A DNA stretch of 64,000 nucleotides from an uncultured Tenacibaculum sp. (GTDB lineage Bacteria; Bacteroidota; Bacteroidia; Flavobacteriales; Flavobacteriaceae): NCBI GenBank assembly GCA_947492185.1, contig CANLMR010000003.1, forward strand, positions 124,001 through 188,000, written 5' to 3'. Below, one piece after another: positions 9,467 to 19,800 of this stretch (positions within the stretch are counted from its first letter, which is position 1; every line of letters begins with the position of its first letter). Below the pieces are notes generated by a model. The model was not told the origin of the DNA. It ran no database searches and saw only the letters and a program-made list of their open reading frames with translations. The translations under genes were made by a program, and so were the position numbers.

Positions 9467-10690
9467 ATGAAAAGATCTAAACTTACTATACCCAACGATA
9501 AAGGATATCAACTTAATGCTTTTTTAGAATTACCTGCCAATCAAAAACCGGAATTCTATGCAATTTTTGCACACTGTTTTACGTGTACAAGTTCTTTAAG
9601 TGCTGTCAAAAATATTAGTAGGGCTCTTACTAATTATGGTTTTGGAGTTGTACGCTTTGATTTCACGGGCTTAGGTAAAAGTGAAGGAGAGTTTCATGAA
9701 AGTCATTTCTCCGCTAATGTTACCGATTTAATTGCTGTGAGTAATTATATGGAAGCACATTTTCAAGCTCCTTCCTTGTTGGTTGGTCATTCTCTAGGTG
9801 GAGCGGCTGTAATTACTGCAGCTTCGAAATTAGTTTCTGTAAAAGCTGTTGCAACTATTGGTGCTCCAGCTGACGTTGAACATGTAACTCATTTGTTCTC
9901 TCATGGAATTCATGAAGTACAAGAAAAAGGCGAAGTAAATATTAATATTGGTGGAAGACCATTCAAAATAAACAGAGACTTTGTAAATAATTTCACAAAA
10001 ACTAATCTATCAGAAATAGTAAGAAATCTAAGAAAGCCAATATTAATTATGCATTCTCCTACTGATAGGATTGTAGGGATTAATAATGCTGAAAAAATAT
10101 ATGTAAACGCACATCACCCAAAGAGTTTTGTGACCTTAGACAATGCCGATCATTTATTAACTAATCCTGAGGATAGTAAATATACTGGAAATGTTATTGG
10201 AACTTGGGTACAAAGATATTTTCCTAAGAAAACTATTGAAAAACTAGATGCTAATCAAGATCAAGCTGTTGGTCATTTAAATTTAGTCGAAGACAATTTC
10301 ACAACTAAAATTCAAGCGAGCAATCATAACTTAATTGCTGATGAACCTGAAAGTGTTGGTGGAGACGATTTTGGTCCTTCCCCTTTCGATCTCTTAAATT
10401 CTGCACTTATCGCTTGTACAACAATGACTTTAAAAATGTATGCGAATAGAAAGCAATGGGATTTACAAGAAGTGTATGTTTATGTAACTCGTGTGAAGAA
10501 ATCAAGTGAAGAATTAGGAATCACCTCAGAAAAATTGAATAGACACGATTTCTTTACAAAAAAAATTAAGTTAGTTGGTAACTTGGATGAAAAACAAAAA
10601 GCGCGTTTACTAGAAATTGCGGCAAAATGTCCGGTTCATAAAACATTGGAAAACCAAGCGTATTTTCAAAGTGAATTAATTAACAATTAA
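9467..10690 (+). CDS. Bifunctional alpha/beta hydrolase-OsmC fusion protein
   Basis: A 407-residue fusion. The N-terminal half (about 1-250) is an alpha/beta hydrolase with nucleophile elbow GHSLGGAA, an Asp in SPTDRIVG and a His in DNADHLL, completing a Ser-Asp-His triad. The C-terminal half (about 270-400) is an OsmC/Ohr-type domain with the two expected cysteines, in LIACTTMTLKM and AAKCPVHKTLEN, which in the family reduce organic hydroperoxides. This fusion is a recognised architecture in proteobacteria and Bacteroidota. It could link removal of an acyl or ester group to peroxide reduction. It sits 76 nt after msrA and may be co-expressed with it, though the gap is large enough for its own promoter. 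Confidence 0.9.
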   Translation: MKRSKLTIPNDKGYQLNAFLELPANQKPEFYAIFAHCFTCTSSLSAVKNISRALTNYGFGVVRFDFTGLGKSEGEFHESHFSANVTDLIAVSNYMEAHFQAPSLLVGHSLGGAAVITAASKLVSVKAVATIGAPADVEHVTHLFSHGIHEVQEKGEVNINIGGRPFKINRDFVNNFTKTNLSEIVRNLRKPILIMHSPTDRIVGINNAEKIYVNAHHPKSFVTLDNADHLLTNPEDSKYTGNVIGTWVQRYFPKKTIEKLDANQDQAVGHLNLVEDNFTTKIQASNHNLIADEPESVGGDDFGPSPFDLLNSALIACTTMTLKMYANRKQWDLQEVYVYVTRVKKSSEELGITSEKLNRHDFFTKKIKLVGNLDEKQKARLLEIAAKCPVHKTLENQAYFQSELINN

Positions 10691-10719
10691 AAAACAACCT
10701 AAAAATAAAGGATCTCGTG

Positions 10720-11115
10720 CTATTGTATATCACTATTATTTGGAATTTGAAGTTTTAAATGATATAACTTTAAAATAATTAAACCACTAAAAAGAAGTAA
10801 AGAATAATAGCACATTGGTGTATCAGAATTCGTTTTTGGACATTCTGCATTACCCATGTATTGCATAATTGAAGCAATTAAAGCAATGCTGCCAGCTAAT
10901 CCTGTAAATATAAAGTAGAGGATTTTTTTCTTTATAAATAAATGTACAATTAATGGAACTAAAAAACATATTAGAATTACCAAGCACATTGGGATGTATA
11001 TTATTTTTGGACATCCATTTCCTGTTTTAAACTCATCAATTACTAATCCACCAGCGCCTATTAAACCAATAATTAGAATAACGGTAATGCTGTGATATAT
11101 TATCATTTTCCACAT
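10720..11115 (-). CDS. Small integral membrane protein of unknown function
   Basis: A 131-residue protein with four predicted transmembrane helices (about 4-24, 37-62, 67-88 and 100-120). Cysteines occur at GNGCPK, NAECPK and PMCYY, possibly forming disulfides outside the membrane. I recognise no family. It starts 3 nt after the stop codon of the zinc-ribbon gene, so the two form an operon. It converges on the hydrolase-OsmC gene, ending 29 nt from it. Confidence 0.6.
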   Translation of the reverse strand: MWKMIIYHSITVILIIGLIGAGGLVIDEFKTGNGCPKIIYIPMCLVILICFLVPLIVHLFIKKKILYFIFTGLAGSIALIASIMQYMGNAECPKTNSDTPMCYYSLLLFSGLIILKLYHLKLQIPNNSDIQ

Positions 11116-11118
11116 TAA

Positions 11119-11385
11119 TTAAAATGTTACTTTACATGTAGGGCATTCATTTCCTTTTACAGTACTTTTTAGTTTAATTCCATTTACATGATTTACAATA
11201 AAATCCTGAATAAAGGCATATTTACTATTGTGATTGTTAACATCTATTTGAGCGTCTTTAAATTTTTCACGCACTATATTATCGTATTCTTGGTCACCCC
11301 AACAGTTCGGACAAATGCCTTCAGGTACTTGGGTAAAATCGTCTTGAATTTTCTTTTTTTTGAATAATTCTTTTATAAATTTCAT
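11119..11385 (-). CDS. Small zinc-ribbon-like protein
   Basis: An 88-residue cytoplasmic protein with a lysine-rich start (FIKELFKKKK) and two CxxC pairs, CPNCWGDQ at about residues 25-32 and CPTCKVTF at the very C-terminus. The pairs would form a zinc-ribbon knuckle around a short helical insert. I do not recognise a named family. It is the first gene of a two-gene leftward operon with the four-helix membrane protein, which starts 3 nt later, so the two products may work together. Confidence 0.6.
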   Translation of the reverse strand: MKFIKELFKKKKIQDDFTQVPEGICPNCWGDQEYDNIVREKFKDAQIDVNNHNSKYAFIQDFIVNHVNGIKLKSTVKGNECPTCKVTF

Positions 11386-11601
11386 TTCTATATTGTTTGG
11401 TTTTCTTCGTTAAGAAAAAGCAAAATAAATCTATATCCAAAAACAGATGTTTAATTGTATTGTTTTAAAAATCAATAGTTTAAAAAATAAAACTATACTT
11501 TTAAATAGTTTTGAAAAAGCATTGACTTTTAAAAGATTATTCTACAAGACACTTTTGCCGTTTTTTTATCTGTATTTATATATCTCGTAGAATTTTAATC
11601 A

Positions 11602-13290
11602 TTATTCTCCACTATCTTTTAAAGATGATTTAATTACTTCTAGTTCTTTAATTTTAGCTTTTAAAGCTACAATACTGTTAATTTTTGGGTTATCAATACT
11701 TATGGTTTTTTCATTAGTTAAGTGTACTGTTAGATTAGATATCTTTCGTTCTTGACCTAATCCAAACTGTAATAAAGAAGTTTGATCACTAGCTAATCCT
11801 TCTCCTGTTACTAACCATTCGGTAAGTGTTTTTGTTGGTGTAGTTACAGTTACTTTAGCTCCTTGTACATTTACAAATTCTCCTAAATCTACTTGCAAAT
11901 AATTATTATCTCCTCCTTTGTTAATATAAGCTAATGAAGGTGTATCAATATTAACCCAAATCATATCTAAAGAACCATCTTTATTAAAATCACTTACTAA
12001 AGATGTAATAGCAAAGTGTGGATTTACCACACCACTTTTTTCCTCAGTTGGTGCGAATGTACCATCTTCCTTTTGAACAAGGAATCTACTCTTTAATCTA
12101 AATAATTTATTAGGTGCTAAATCCACATAATTTTCAGCAACCATTAAATCCTGTAAACCATCATTATTCATATCAGCAAATGTACAACCCCAAGAAAATT
12201 CATAATCTGCTATTTTAGCTTCGGCAGCAGTATCTGTAAATTTAAAATTACCATCATTTTTAAATAAAATCCATTTTTCGTTAAATAAAGAAGCATCTTT
12301 AATATCTCCTTTTGCTATGGCTCTAGGCAAAGTACTTCCTGTATTAGAGAACATAAAATCTACTAAGCCATCATTATTATAATCTCCTACTGCTAATCCC
12401 ATTGGATAAGCAAACTTCTTGGTTAACGGATTAGGTTTCATGGTATACGTTAAATCACCATTGTTTTTGTATGTTCTAGCCTCTCCAGTATCATGCACAA
12501 CTACTAGGTCTAACCATGTATCATTATCAATATCTACTAAAACACCTTGGAATGTATTATGTACATAATCTAATCCAGCTTGTTTTGTAATACTTACGTA
12601 ATTTTCATTTCCTGTATTCAATAATAATTCACTGGTAGAACCATAAGTATAATCTTCAAAAATAGTCTGTCCCTCCATAAGTTCTTTTTTTATATATGTG
12701 GCAAGGAATATATCTAAATCACCATCTTTATCAATATCCCCAACAGTTATTCCTGCAGGTGTAGATTTTTCGTTAATAGGGGTTTCTATTTTTTTTGATG
12801 TAAACTTTCCATTTGTGTTATAATAAATAGTTAGTCCATCTTCTCTACTAATAATTAAATCTGAAAATCCATTATTATCAAAATCTGCAGAAACAACGCC
12901 GATAGTTGTAACTTGATTTCCTTTTTTAGGTAAATTAACTTCAGTTGAAATATCTACAAACTTGTTATCTCGATATGCAAAGATCGCATCTTCTTGATTC
13001 ATTCCTCCTCCAAAGAAAATCTCATCAACATTATCATTATTAATATCAATTAATCCAGCCGGTGCTATAGGTAATGATTTCTCACCGTTGTATTTATGCT
13101 TAAAATTTAAACGCACTTCTTCAAATACAGGGATTTTACTATCTTCTATTGTTATATTATATTTTTCTGAATTAGCATCGTTCCAAAAAAACCAAATAAC
13201 TAATACTATTAGAGCAACTAAAATTAAACCAATACTAATAAAAGTTTTCTTTAATAAACTTAATAGGTTTCGAGTGTTTTTACTTAACAT
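11602..13290 (-). CDS. Membrane-anchored FG-GAP/VCBS repeat protein with UnbV/ASPIC domain
   Basis: A 562-residue protein. A single transmembrane helix (about 13-31) anchors it, after which a beta-propeller is built from seven or so FG-GAP/VCBS repeats, each with a calcium-loop-like DxDxDG pattern (for example DIDKDGDLDIF, DYNNDGLVDFM, DFNKDGSLDMI). The C-terminal about 80 residues match the ASPIC/UnbV domain (GAKVTV, SLLQFGLGQ), as in the CRTAC1 family. Such proteins are exported and thought to bind ligands or other proteins; no enzyme activity is evident. It is the last gene of the operon headed by the Crp/Fnr regulator, 5 nt after the DUF6796-like gene. Confidence 0.85.
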   Translation of the reverse strand: MLSKNTRNLLSLLKKTFISIGLILVALIVLVIWFFWNDANSEKYNITIEDSKIPVFEEVRLNFKHKYNGEKSLPIAPAGLIDINNDNVDEIFFGGGMNQEDAIFAYRDNKFVDISTEVNLPKKGNQVTTIGVVSADFDNNGFSDLIISREDGLTIYYNTNGKFTSKKIETPINEKSTPAGITVGDIDKDGDLDIFLATYIKKELMEGQTIFEDYTYGSTSELLLNTGNENYVSITKQAGLDYVHNTFQGVLVDIDNDTWLDLVVVHDTGEARTYKNNGDLTYTMKPNPLTKKFAYPMGLAVGDYNNDGLVDFMFSNTGSTLPRAIAKGDIKDASLFNEKWILFKNDGNFKFTDTAAEAKIADYEFSWGCTFADMNNDGLQDLMVAENYVDLAPNKLFRLKSRFLVQKEDGTFAPTEEKSGVVNPHFAITSLVSDFNKDGSLDMIWVNIDTPSLAYINKGGDNNYLQVDLGEFVNVQGAKVTVTTPTKTLTEWLVTGEGLASDQTSLLQFGLGQERKISNLTVHLTNEKTISIDNPKINSIVALKAKIKELEVIKSSLKDSGE

Positions 13291-13295
13291 TATTA

Positions 13296-13949
13296 TTAAT
13301 TTTTAGTTAGTTTGTTTAATTGAAAAAGAGATAATCCAAATAAGATAAAATGAGTTACATTCATTAAAATTGGTAACATGTGCTTTCCTATAGATGGGAT
13401 TAACTTACCAATAATTACAAGCGTAATTAATATGGTAATTGGATTAAAAATGGCCATCCATTTTTTATAATAAGTATTTCCTTTTAAAATTGCTATAGCA
13501 AATACCACAGACAATGCTGCAATAATTATTCTTAAAGCTTGCACTAGTATTTCCATATGATTTGTATAATGAGCTAATAAATTTTGATATGTAAATACAT
13601 CTATTGTATCTTTTAAATTTACAATGTTACCTATAGAAGCTCTAGAACCAATCCAGACACCTCCAACCGCAAAAGCAATAAAACCTATAGCTAAAACCAA
13701 ACGTGCTAACACTTCATTTCCAGGTCTTAACATTCTATATAAATGAATATATCCTGCAAAATAAAAAGGGAGTCCAATGACAGCTAAAAAATGTCCTTTA
13801 GTTAGATTATTTGATGGTACAAACTTAAAAAACTCATAATTTTCAGAATGCTCTAAAATGTTTGTAGAATAGTGTAAAAAATATTCTCCTAATCCTACCA
13901 TAATTGATGCGATAAGACCTAGATAGCCTAATGTTTTGGTGAGCTTCAT
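13296..13949 (-). CDS. DUF6796-like integral membrane protein
   Basis: A 217-residue polytopic membrane protein with about six hydrophobic helices. I start it at the ATG at 13949 (MKLTKTLGYLGLIAS), which overlaps the stop of the DUF2062 gene by 4 nt in the ATGA arrangement; a longer frame upstream lies wholly within the DUF2062 gene and looks like a shadow. The pattern of glycine-rich helices with GHFLAVIGLPFYFAGY and GSRASIGN resembles DUF6796, whose function is unknown. Translational coupling with its neighbours suggests a shared envelope role. Confidence 0.65.
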   Translation of the reverse strand: MKLTKTLGYLGLIASIMVGLGEYFLHYSTNILEHSENYEFFKFVPSNNLTKGHFLAVIGLPFYFAGYIHLYRMLRPGNEVLARLVLAIGFIAFAVGGVWIGSRASIGNIVNLKDTIDVFTYQNLLAHYTNHMEILVQALRIIIAALSVVFAIAILKGNTYYKKWMAIFNPITILITLVIIGKLIPSIGKHMLPILMNVTHFILFGLSLFQLNKLTKN

Positions 13950-14416
13950 TTTGTTAGTTTTTGATTTTTGTGTTTGAGTTCGTCGAAATATGTTAAAACT
14001 CCTTTCAGAAAGAAATAAATTACTACCCCTAAAGGTATTGCAGTAAATAACCATCCCACGCTTCCACAAAGTAATTCATAAGACAAATCTCTTGCTGTAT
14101 CCAAAAAACTAGTTTCATAACTTATTTTTATAGACTCAAACGTCAACAAAGTATGCTCTGTACCAAATATTGAAGATCCAATATTAATAAAAGGGATAAG
14201 TACTAAGAATTTTAAAGGCCCAACAATATAACTAAAGGCAATCATAATAGGTAAATTAAGCCTAAATGGTATAGCAATGCATGTTAATACTATTGTACTA
14301 ATTCCAAATATTGGAAAAATAGACACTAATGTTGAAATCACTAAACTTAACGCTAATCCCTGTGGTGTTAAACCTTGTTTCAGAAGAGATTTGATTTTAA
14401 ATTTAGTGAGATCCAT
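13946..14416 (-). CDS. DUF2062 domain-containing membrane protein
   Basis: A 156-residue membrane protein. The segment GLTPQGLALSLVISTLVSIFPIFG near residues 16-40, then GPLKFLVLIPFINIG, are typical of DUF2062, a family of small membrane proteins with a GxxP-rich helix pair and no known biochemistry. Three to four transmembrane helices are likely. It begins 11 nt after the Crp/Fnr gene and its last bases overlap the next gene by 4 nt, so it is the second member of a four-gene operon. Confidence 0.8.
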   Translation of the reverse strand: MDLTKFKIKSLLKQGLTPQGLALSLVISTLVSIFPIFGISTIVLTCIAIPFRLNLPIMIAFSYIVGPLKFLVLIPFINIGSSIFGTEHTLLTFESIKISYETSFLDTARDLSYELLCGSVGWLFTAIPLGVVIYFFLKGVLTYFDELKHKNQKLTK

Positions 14417-14427
14417 AAATCAAATTA

Positions 14428-15093
14428 TTATTCTTTATTAGTAATTGAAATAAATTGTTTATTGTATTCAATAATATCTTTCTTTCTTAAATTACTCATC
14501 ACATTATTAACGGTTTGTCTTGATGTGTTAGTAAGATTTGCAATTTCTTTATGCGATAGTAAGCTTTTTGCAACAAATTTTCCCTGTCCATTATCTTCAC
14601 CAAACTCTTCTATATAATCAAATAAAAATTCTTTTATTCTAGTTGAGCTATCTTTGTATAGTAAATCATTAAGTCGTCTTTCAAGTTTTTTAATTCGTAA
14701 TCCATAAATTTTGAGGATACCATTTTTTAAAGATTTATGTTTTTCCATTAAAGATTCCATCTGATCTGAATCTATATAACATATTATACAATCTTCTAGT
14801 GCGTATGCAACTTCTTGTGTTGCAACTTCTTTGTCAAAAAGTATTAATTCGCCAAATACATTTCCTCTTTTTACAATATATTTTACAACATCATTCTGAG
14901 TGTTTACAATTTTAACACTACCTTTTTTAAGAAAGAAAACACTTTTTTTATCTTTATCTTTTAGTAATATTAACTCTCCTTTATTAATATTATCCATTTC
15001 TAGAATTTCACAGATTTTCATCATATTGAACATCCCTATTTTTTTAAAAAGATTAAAACCTTCTAGAAACCAGTATTTTGTAATTGTTTTCAA
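14428..15093 (-). CDS. Crp/Fnr family transcriptional regulator
   Basis: A 221-residue regulator. The N-terminal about 130 residues form a cyclic-nucleotide-binding-type jelly roll (KGELILLKDKDKKSVFFLKKGSVKI, then RGNVFGELILF), followed by a dimerisation helix and a C-terminal winged HTH with SHKEIANLTNTSRQTVNNVMSNLRKK as recognition region. There is no Fnr-type cysteine cluster, so it is not an iron-sulfur oxygen sensor. The start is a TTG: an in-frame TAG lies two codons upstream and the next ATG is 20 codons in, which would remove the conserved FLEGFNLF segment. It heads the leftward four-gene operon and is divergent from selO. Confidence 0.88.
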   Translation of the reverse strand: MKTITKYWFLEGFNLFKKIGMFNMMKICEILEMDNINKGELILLKDKDKKSVFFLKKGSVKIVNTQNDVVKYIVKRGNVFGELILFDKEVATQEVAYALEDCIICYIDSDQMESLMEKHKSLKNGILKIYGLRIKKLERRLNDLLYKDSSTRIKEFLFDYIEEFGEDNGQGKFVAKSLLSHKEIANLTNTSRQTVNNVMSNLRKKDIIEYNKQFISITNKE

Positions 15094-15324
15094 ATACTAA
15101 ATAAATTTATTTATACCGTAAATGTAATGAATTTCATAACCAGATAATTATGCTTTTTTTTCAAAAGTTACTTTATACGACAACAGGTTTTATTTCTAAT
15201 AAAATTATTTTAAAGCTCACATTAATGCTTTGTATTAATTGCTTCACCTTATAGAAACGAAACTCAATACTCAAAAAGAATCAGAAAAAATTAGTACTTT
15301 AATTGATTGATTGATCAAAAAAAA

Positions 15325-16887
15325 ATGGATTTTAAAATTTCAAATACTTTTACCAAAAAGCTTCCAGCTGATATAACTCAGGAAAATACAAGAAGACAAG
15401 TATATAATGCTTGTTATTCTTTTGTTACTCCAAAGCAAACTTTGAATCCTAAACTGATTCATTTTTCAGATGGTTTTATACATGAAGTTGGAATTACAAA
15501 AGAGGATACTCAGAGTGACGAATTCCTTAAGATTTTTTCTGGAAATAAAGTATTGGAAAATACGCATCCTTATGCCATGTGTTATGGTGGACATCAATTT
15601 GGTAATTGGGCAGGACAACTAGGAGATGGCAGAGCCATTAATCTATTTGAAATTAATCATAATAATAAACATTGGACTTTTCAATTGAAAGGTGCAGGTG
15701 AAACTCCATATTCAAGAACTGCGGATGGATTAGCCGTTTTACGTTCTTCAATAAGAGAACATTTATGCAGTGAAGCCATGCATTATTTAGGTGTTCCTAC
15801 TACTAGATCTTTAACGCTAAGCTTAACCGGAGATCAAGTGATGAGAGATATTATGTACAATGGAAACGCTGCTTATGAAAAAGGTGCTGTAGTTTGTAGA
15901 GTGGCTCCTAGTTTTATTCGTTTTGGGAATTTTGAAATTTTCGCAGCTAGACAAGATAGTGAAACACTTAAAAAGCTTGCTGATTACACTATCGAGCATT
16001 TTTATTCGAACATTACTTCAACAGGAAAACAAAAGTATTTAGATTTTCTAACGGAAGTTCGAAATAGAACTATCGAAATGATTGTTCATTGGCAACGCGT
16101 TGGATTTGTTCATGGTGTAATGAATACGGATAATTTATCTATTCTTGGGCTAACGATTGACTTCGGACCTTATGGTTGGTTAGAAGGATTTGATTATGAA
16201 TGGACTCCGAATACCACTGACGCACAAAACAAAAGATATCGTTTTGGAAATCAGCCATACATTGCCATGTGGAATTTATATAAACTTGCCAATGCTTTAT
16301 ATCCATTAATTGAAGAAGTAGATCCGTTACAGTCAATATTGAATGAATATGAAACTTTGTACTTGAAACAGTATAAGACTATGATGAAGCAAAAATTAGG
16401 TTTGGATACAGAGTCAGATTATGCTTCTCTTATATCTGGAATTGAAAAAACATTGCAATTAATCGAAACAGATTATACTATATTTTTTAGAAAACTATCA
16501 TTGGTAACTAAAAATGATACTCCAACAAGTGCAATACCGAAAATATCGGATGCTTTTTATAACCTTAAAGAACTTCAAAAAGACATCAAAGAACAATGGC
16601 TTTCTTGGTTTGCACAGTATATCGAAACTATTCAGAAATTAGATTCAACAGATGAAGAAAGAACAGTACAAATGAATACCGTAAATCCGAAATATGTTTT
16701 ACGAAATTATATGGCGCAATTAGCTATTGATGATGCAGATAAAGGAAACTATGCTTTAATTGACGAATTATATCAACTACTTAAAAATCCATATGATGAA
16801 CAACCAACTTATGAGAAGTGGTTTGCCAAACGTCCTGAATGGGCGCGTCATAAAGTTGGTTGCTCAATGTTATCTTGTAGTTCCTAA
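15325..16887 (+). CDS. selO: Protein adenylyltransferase SelO (YdiU family)
   Basis: A 520-residue pseudokinase-fold enzyme that transfers AMP from ATP to protein Ser, Thr or Tyr. Signature segments are YGGHQFGNWAGQLGDGRAINLFE (first ~20 residues shown by GGHQFGNWAGQLGDGRA), LKGAGETPYSRTADG and VHGVMNTDNLSILG with the catalytic DN. The ATG at 15325 is preferred over a TTG six codons upstream. The protein ends in SCSS: the antepenultimate Cys is where selenocysteine sits in eukaryotic SelO. In E. coli SelO is linked to redox stress and glutathionylation. It converges on the endonuclease gene with a 5 nt gap. Confidence 0.93.
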   Translation: MDFKISNTFTKKLPADITQENTRRQVYNACYSFVTPKQTLNPKLIHFSDGFIHEVGITKEDTQSDEFLKIFSGNKVLENTHPYAMCYGGHQFGNWAGQLGDGRAINLFEINHNNKHWTFQLKGAGETPYSRTADGLAVLRSSIREHLCSEAMHYLGVPTTRSLTLSLTGDQVMRDIMYNGNAAYEKGAVVCRVAPSFIRFGNFEIFAARQDSETLKKLADYTIEHFYSNITSTGKQKYLDFLTEVRNRTIEMIVHWQRVGFVHGVMNTDNLSILGLTIDFGPYGWLEGFDYEWTPNTTDAQNKRYRFGNQPYIAMWNLYKLANALYPLIEEVDPLQSILNEYETLYLKQYKTMMKQKLGLDTESDYASLISGIEKTLQLIETDYTIFFRKLSLVTKNDTPTSAIPKISDAFYNLKELQKDIKEQWLSWFAQYIETIQKLDSTDEERTVQMNTVNPKYVLRNYMAQLAIDDADKGNYALIDELYQLLKNPYDEQPTYEKWFAKRPEWARHKVGCSMLSCSS

Positions 16888-16892
16888 GCTTT

Positions 16893-19800
16893 TTACTTAA
16901 GCACTATTTTTTTTATGATTTTACTTTTACTAGTATCTAGTTGTAAAATGTATAATCCTGTCGCTAACTTTTTCATTGGAACACTGTTATTCCCATTTCC
17001 GATAAAATTAGAAGCAACTATTTTCTGTCCTGAAATATTGAATAAAGTTACATCAGTATTCTCATAAATTCCTTTTACCTGAATCGTATTATTTTCATCT
17101 ACAAAAACCGTAACCGATTGTAAAGTCGTATCATCTACATTTAAAACAGATTGACTTGTGTGCAAGTAAAATCGTCCAGTACCTGAAACATTCTCAGTTA
17201 ATTGTTTTGTATAATTAGAAGATCCATCTAACAATATAAAAACTCCTTCAACTCGGTCTTCCAAGTACATTTCATATCCTGTTGGTAAATTCGAAGATTC
17301 GGCAGTAATTGTTATCTCCATATTTTCTGAAGCATTAACACCTAATGGAATAACTTCACTAAATGTATCATTTGATAATGATTGAATGGCAAGCTTTTGT
17401 CCTTCACTATTTTCAACCAACTCTGAATACATAATCAGATCGGTATTTGCTCCACCAAAAATAGTTGAGTCCCAACCATTATCCCATCCTGAAGTCGCTC
17501 CTTGAACGTATAAAATATCTGTCTCTTTATCTGAATTACCATCAACACTTAACTTCAACTTTATACTTGAATGATTTTGGTTAATTCCTTTTGCAAAAGT
17601 GTCTGAAGACTGATGACTTTGTAAAGATTCAGGAAAACTAAAGTTTCCTCCAGTTGTATTTGATCTCACAAAGAAACCTTGACCTGGAGCAATATAATAG
17701 ATTCCATTTAAAATTGCCGTAGCTTGATTTACCAAAGAATATTGGCTAGTTGCTTGATTCCAAAACCAAATAGTTTCTTCCTCTAGAATACCTGTATTTA
17801 AACTTAATAAGTTATTTGAACCTGTAGGAGAAGAATGATTTGCAGTTACATAAGACGGGAAAGGATTTCCGATCAAATTAAAGCCATTTCCTCCTGCTCC
17901 ACCATCAGCAATTGCTATTGTAACATCATTTAAAGGCATCAACCCACTAAATGAAACATCGTCTGCTGCAGTTAATTTTATCGAACGACCTTCACCACTA
18001 GCCAGAGCTCCAGTTGTTGAAGCATTAGCATATGTCCAACCTGGAGTTGAATTATCATAATCTCCAATTCCAATATTTCCAGATGACCCCGATGCTAAAC
18101 TGTGATTGCTAATAATATCTTGAATTGTTTCATTTGCAACCGTTGAAGAAACCAAATACCAATTTGTGGTTCCTAATGATCTATTATAAGTTAAATTAAA
18201 ACTTGTTGAATTTTGTGCGATTAAAGAAGCTCCTGAATTGACAGTTACAGTTCCTGAAGTTGTAAGATTTGTTCCCACAGTTAATGATGTTCCTGGATCA
18301 AGAGTTAAATTTGCCACTGAAATACTTCCACTAGCACTAACGTCTTTACCTGATCCAATCATAACATTTGTATTACTTGGAACCGTTGCAAAACTCCAGT
18401 TCGATGTTGTATTCCAATCGCTATCTGTATTTCCAGTAAAAATATTTGTAGTTCCAGCAATATGAAATCCAATATTCGTAAATGTATCTGAAGCGAAAGA
18501 ATCCCATTCAGCAACAGAATATGTTGTTGATGGTCCACTAACCGTTGATTTTCTAACTAAAGTCGTATTAATTGCAAAGTTCCCTGAACCTCCATCAAAA
18601 GTTCCGATAATATCAATAAGTACATCATTTTTAAACAATCCTACTGGATCATTTCCATTAAATGATAATTCGGAAGCATTTGAGGTTTCATTTGCTTTAC
18701 TTGTAATATCTGTAGAAGCACCAGAATTTGCAACTACGTAAACATTTCCATTAGATAAACTACCTGTGAGAGATAATCCACCTGACCAAGTTCCAGCTCC
18801 ATTAGTTTGTCTTTTTATAGAATACACATTTAAATCTACTGTACTACCTGTATAATTCGCAATTTCTACCGCTTTATTTACAGAAGAACCTTCAATATAT
18901 TCCGAGAAAAATAATTCTGAAGCAAATCCAGTTTGAACATCAGTTGTTACCATAATTTGAGTACTTGAAGCAGAAGTATTTCCTACTGCATCGTATGCTT
19001 GAACAGTAACATTGTATGTTGTAGAACCTGTTAAACCCGTTGCATTATAACTTGTAGTATTTGATGTTCCCACTTGAACATTATCAAGTAGAATATTATA
19101 TCCTGTTACCGCTGTGTTATCTGTAGAAGCTGTCCAAGAAACAGTAAACGAAGTTGAAGCAATATTTGAAGAAACTAGTCCTGTTGGAACAGTTGGTGCT
19201 TCAGTATCACCTCCTCCGCCTCCACCAAAAAGATCTTCAGCTTGTGGTCCGCCCCAAATTTCAGTTGCAAATGCAGGATTATCTATAAAAGGATTTCTAT
19301 TTCCTTGCGCATATGTTCCTGCACTATCATGGTATGTATTTCTTTGCTTTTCAAAATCAGAAACAGGGTCTTCCGCATTCCAATCTAAAAATAAATCAAT
19401 CATATCATCAGGAGTTGAAGCACTACTTCCCACTCCTAATAAAGTTGGCAAACATTGGCTTCCGTATCGTAAATACATGTACATAGCAATTCTGGCTACA
19501 TCACCTTTCCATTCATCTCCAGGATACCAGCCTCCGGTAACCGAACCCGCATTTCCAGTTCCATCCGTAAATAATTGATTACTTCTTGTAGAATTTGTTT
19601 GTACATCACAAGGTCTTAAATTATGAGCATCAGAATATGGTGGGCCACTTGTTCCAGACGCATCTAAATCTGGATTTGCTAAAGAGTTTGGAAAAACATG
19701 TTCCCTATTCCATTGCCCATTACTACCACCATTATTATTAATACCTCTTGTTCGAGAAGTTATTCCTGATGCACTATAACCATATATCAATAGTACTTCA

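Noticed and set aside
15303..15318. FNR/CRP-box-like TTGAT...ATCAA sequence before selO
   Set aside because: The half-sites are 2 or 6 nt apart, not the required 4, and the sequence lies only 7 nt before the ATG, too close for an activator site. It is a simple TTGA repeat.
18238..19578. Open frames on the plus strand opposite the endonuclease gene
   Set aside because: They are shadows of the low-complexity Ser/Thr/Gly-rich coding sequence and have no leader, motif or spacing to support a gene.
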